Origin: Apostichopus japonicus
Lineage: Eukaryota > Echinodermata > Holothuroidea > Aspidochirotida > Stichopodidae
Length of the DNA: 64,000 nt
Assembly: GCF_037975245.1 (NCBI RefSeq)
Contig: NC_092577.1
Location: 35,020,898-35,084,897 of the forward strand
Reading direction: 5' to 3'
The position numbers and the translations under genes are program-made. Under the pieces are notes generated by a model. It had not been told where the DNA came from, ran no database searches, and was given only the letters and a program-made list of their open reading frames with translations. Positions 60,401-64,000 of the stretch are shown piece by piece; within the stretch, counting starts at the first letter, position 1; each line of letters starts with the position of its first letter.

Positions 60401-63400
60401 AAAATGAAACAGCTCCCATTGACTTTGTGTTAGCTCCGTGAGGCGTTGCAAATGTTCAAAGCCCCCAGTCCCAAGCCCCCCACGGTATGGTACTCAAACT
60501 TCGTGAACGTCTAGCTGGTACATACGAAATTTGGGTCAGGACTTAGTTTGGGCCAAATCCCTATTTTCCATGGCGCACGGGGCCCGAAACACATGCCAAA
60601 TATGCCAATTATGTGTTGGACTTAGAAAAAAAAATGAAACAGCTCCCATTGACTTTGTGTTAGCTCCGTGAGGCGTTGCAAATGTTCAAAGCCCCCAGTC
60701 CCAAGCCCCCCACGGTATGGTACTCATACTTCATGGACGTCTAGTTGATACATACGAAATTTGGGTCAGGACTTAGTTTGGGTCAAATCCCTATTTTCCA
60801 TGGCGCACGGGGCCCGAAACACATGCCAAATATGCCAATTTTGTTTTGGACTTAGAAAAAAAATGAAACAGCTCCCATTGACTTTGTGTTAGCTCCGTGA
60901 GGCGTTGCAAATGTTCAAGGCCCCCAGTCCCAAGCCCCCCACGGTATGGTACTCAAACTTCGTGAACGTCTAGCTGGTACATACGAAATTTGGGTCAGGA
61001 CTTAGTTTGGGCCAAATCCCTATTTTCCATGGCGCACGGGGCCCGAAACACATGCCAAATATGCCAATTTTGTTTTGGACTTAGAAAAAAAAATGAAACA
61101 GCTCCCATTGACTTTGTGTTAGCTCCGTGAGGCGTTGCAAATGTTCAAGGCCCCCAGTCCCAAGCCCCCCACGGTATGGTACTCATACTTCATGGACGTC
61201 TAGTTGATACATACGAAATTTGGGTCAGGACTTAGTTTGGGTCAAATCCCTATTTTCCATGGCGCACGGGGCCCGAAACACATGCCAAATATGCCAATTT
61301 TGTTTTGGACTTAGAAAAAAAAATGAAACAGCTCCCATTGACTTTGTGTTAGCTCCGTGAGGCGTTGCAAATGTTCAAGGCCCCCAGTCCCAAGCCCCCC
61401 ACGGTATGGTACTCAAACTTCGTGAACGTCTAGCTGGTACATACGAAATTTGGGTCAGGACTTAGTTTGGGCCAAATCCCTATTTTCCATGGCGCACGGG
61501 GCCCGAAACACATGCCAAATATGCCAATTTTGTTTTGGACTTAGAAAAAAAAATGAAACAGCTCCCATTGACTTTGTGTTAGCTCCGTGAGGCGTTGCAA
61601 ATGTTCAAGGCCCCCAGGCCCAAGCCCCCCACGGTATGGTACTCAAACTTCGTGAACGTCTAGCTGGTACATACGAAATTTGGGTCAGGACTTAGTTTGG
61701 GCCAAATCCCTATTTTCCATGGCGCACGGGGCCCGAAACACATGCCAAATATACCAATTTTGTTTTGGACTTAGAAAAAAAATGAAACAGCTCCCATTGA
61801 CTTTGTGTTAGCTCCGTGAGGCGTTGCAAAAGTTCAAAGCCCCCAGTCCCAAGCCCCCCACGGTATGGTACTCATACTTCATAGACGTCTAGTTGATACA
61901 TACGAAATTTGGGTCAGGACTTAGTTTGGGTCAAATCCCTATTTTCCATGGCGCACGGGGCCCGAAACACATGCCAAATATGCCAATTTTGTTTTGGACT
62001 TAGAAAAAAAAATGAAACAGCTCCCATTGACTTTGTGTTAGCTCCGTGAGGCGTTGCAAATGTTCAAGGCCCCCAGTCCCAAGCCCCCCACGGTATGGTA
62101 CTCATACTTCATGGACGTCTAGTTGATACATACGAAATTTGGGTCAGGACTTAGTTTGGGTCAAATCCCTATTTTCCATGGCGCACGGGGCCCGAAACAC
62201 ATGCCAAATATGCCAATTTTGTTTTGGACTTAGAAAAAAAAATGAAACAGCTCCCATTGACTTTGTGTTAGCTCCGTGAGGCGTTGCAAATGTTCAAAGC
62301 CCCCAGTCCCAAGCCCCCCACGGTATGGTACTCAAACTTCGTGAACGTCTAGCTGGTACATACGAAATTTGGGTCAGGACTTAGTTTGGGCCAAATCCCT
62401 ATTTTCCATGGCGCACGGGGCCCGAAACACATGCCAAATATACCAATTTTGTTTTGGACTTAGAAAAAAAATGAAACAGCTCCCATTGACTTTGTGTTAG
62501 CTCCGTGAGGCGTTGCAAAAGTTCAAAGCCCCCAGTCCCAAGCCCCCCACGGTATGGTACTCAAACTTCGGCAACGTCTAGCTGGTACATACGAAATTTG
62601 GGTCAGGACTTAGTTTGGGCCAAATCCCTATTTTCCATGGCGCACGGGGCCCGAAACACATGCCAAATATGCCAATTTTGTTTTGGACTTAGAAAAAAAA
62701 ATGAAACAGCTCCCATTGACTTTGTGTTAGCTCCGTGAGGCGTTGCAAATGTTCAAGGCCCCCAGTCCCAAGCCCCCCACGGTATGGTACTCATACTTCA
62801 TGGACGTCTAGTTGATACATACGAAATTTGGGTCAGGACTTAGTTTGGGTCAAATCCCTATTTTCCATGGCGCACGGGGCCCGAAACACATGCCAAATAT
62901 GCCAATTTTGTTTTGGACTTAGAAAAAAAAATGAAACAGCTCCCATTGACTTTGTGTTAGCTCCGTGAGGCGTTGCAAATGTTCAAGGCCCCCAGTCCCA
63001 AGCCCCCCACGGTATGGTACTCAAACTTCGTGAACGTCTAGCTGGTACATACGAAATTTGGGTCAGGACTTAGTTTGGGCCAAATCCCTATTTTCCATGG
63101 CGCACGGGGCCCGAAACACATGCCAAATATGCCAATTTTGTTTTGGACTTAGAAAAAAAAATGAAACAGCTCCCATTGACTTTGTGTTAGCTCCGTGAGG
63201 CGTTGCAAATGTTCAAAGCCCCCAGTCCCAAGCCCCCCACGGTATGGTACTCAAACTTCGTGAACGTCTAGCTGGTACATACGAAATTTGGGTCAGGACT
63301 TAGTTTGGGCCAAATCCCTATTTTCCATGGCGCACGGGGCCCGAAACACATGCCAAATATGCCAATTATGTGTTGGACTTAGAAAAAAAAATGAAACAGC

Positions 63401-64000
63401 TCCCATTGACTTTGTGTTAGCTCCGTGAGGCGTTGCAAATGTTCAAAGCCCCCAGTCCCAAGCCCCCCACGGTATGGTACTCATACTTCATGGACGTCTA
63501 GTTGATACATACGAAATTTGGGTCAGGACTTAGTTTGGGTCAAATCCCTATTTTCCATGGCGCACGGGGCCCGAAACACATGCCAAATATGCCAATTTTG
63601 TTTTGGACTTAGAAAAAAAATGAAACAGCTCCCATTGACTTTGTGTTAGCTCCGTGAGGCGTTGCAAATGTTCAAGGCCCCCAGTCCCAAGCCCCCCACG
63701 GTATGGTACTCAAACTTCGTGAACGTCTAGCTGGTACATACGAAATTTGGGTCAGGACTTAGTTTGGGCCAAATCCCTATTTTCCATGGCGCACGGGGCC
63801 CGAAACACATGCCAAATATGCCAATTTTGTTTTGGACTTAGAAAAAAAAATGAAACAGCTCCCATTGACTTTGTGTTAGCTCCGTGAGGCGTTGCAAATG
63901 TTCAAGGCCCCCAGTCCCAAGCCCCCCACGGTATGGTACTCATACTTCATGGACGTCTAGTTGATACATACGAAATTTGGGTCAGGACTTAGTTTGGGTA
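48467..64000. repeat. 229/230-bp satellite array with higher-order structure (67 full copies plus a partial copy)
   Basis: Units begin cccattgactttgtgttagc and repeat at 48467, 48697, 48927, 49156, 49386 and so on to 63861. The window ends inside the array. Monomers differ at a few positions only: gttgcaaatg/gttgcaaaag; tcaaagcc/tcaaggcc; cttcgtgaacg, cttcatggacg, cttcggcaacg or cttcatagacg; ttatgtgttgg/tttgttttgg; atgcc/atacc; cccattg/catattg. Length changes come from the poly-A run. A 77-codon frame recurring in the cttcggcaacg monomers begins with GTG and is only a by-product of a lost stop codon. Confidence 0.98.
50764..53750. repeat. One complete 13-monomer higher-order repeat (2,987 bp)
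   Basis: Using the site at cttcgNNN/cttcat as label (A gtgaacg, B atggacg, C ggcaacg, D atagacg), the order is C B A A B A B A A D B A A, with secondary markers (tatgtg in the 4th, cccaggccc in the 9th and 12th, catatt in the 13th). The same order recurs from 53,751, 56,508 and 59,725 with single-monomer losses or gains. Confidence 0.9.

Noticed and set aside
49868-62738. A 77-codon frame repeated six times in the satellite
   Set aside because: It starts at GTG, exists only because one monomer type lost a stop codon (cttcggcaacg instead of cttcgtgaacg), and follows the higher-order repeat period.
48467-64000. CRISPR-like or rDNA spacer interpretation of the regular repeats
   Set aside because: Monomers are contiguous with no spacers, and no rRNA sequence is present.
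48467-64000. CENP-B box in the satellite
   Set aside because: Sequences near cttcgtgaacg resemble TTCG...A..CGGG only in the first half; the required later bases are absent.

Overview
This is intron-rich, repeat-rich animal nuclear DNA. It has consensus GT/AG introns, 100-300 nt coding exons, tRNA-derived SINE pieces, many hAT transposons with 8-bp target duplications, and a long higher-order satellite. The protein content and repeat style suggest a marine invertebrate, most likely an echinoderm-like deuterostome. That placement is inference; no rRNA or mitochondrial marker is present. LAYOUT. (1) 1-11,201, minus strand: most of a bifunctional pseudouridine-catabolism gene. An N-terminal pseudouridine-5'-phosphate glycosidase (PsuG) domain is fused to a C-terminal PfkB-type sugar kinase. 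Twelve exons chain with correct phases, a thirteenth 5' exon is a candidate, and the 3' end lies beyond base 1. (2) 11.2-20.6 kb: a ~180-bp tandem array, then a ~4.7-kb block of diverged ~300-bp repeats holding a TTAA-flanked MITE. Two plus-strand exons of a TENT4/Trf4-type non-canonical poly(A) polymerase lie at 16,090 and 20,652. The exon that should join them is not visible. (3) 21.5-30 kb: hAT elements, several nested inside one another. One has split a decayed hAT transposase at a codon boundary. A conserved hairpin-containing module recurs near element ends. (4) 30-38 kb: a Myb/SANT-like pseudogene, a foldback element, and a 6,030-bp element with >2-kb inverted arms, AG-starting termini and a 6-bp target duplication. 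Its 1.46-kb core carries a C2H2 finger, an acidic protein with tandem 40-residue repeats, and a piece of adenain-like cysteine protease with the catalytic cysteine replaced. I interpret it as an internally deleted, non-autonomous Polinton/Maverick. (5) 38.4-48.2 kb: more hAT elements, including a 2.3-kb element rich in GGTTAACCG motifs and a 3.05-kb element with a transposase remnant and further nested insertions. (6) 48,467-64,000: a 229/230-bp satellite of 67 full copies plus a partial copy, running off the window. Diagnostic variants show a higher-order repeat of 13 monomers (~2.99 kb), with 12-mer and 14-mer derivatives. Only the pseudouridine gene looks like a functional host gene; most of the rest is mobile-element and satellite DNA.
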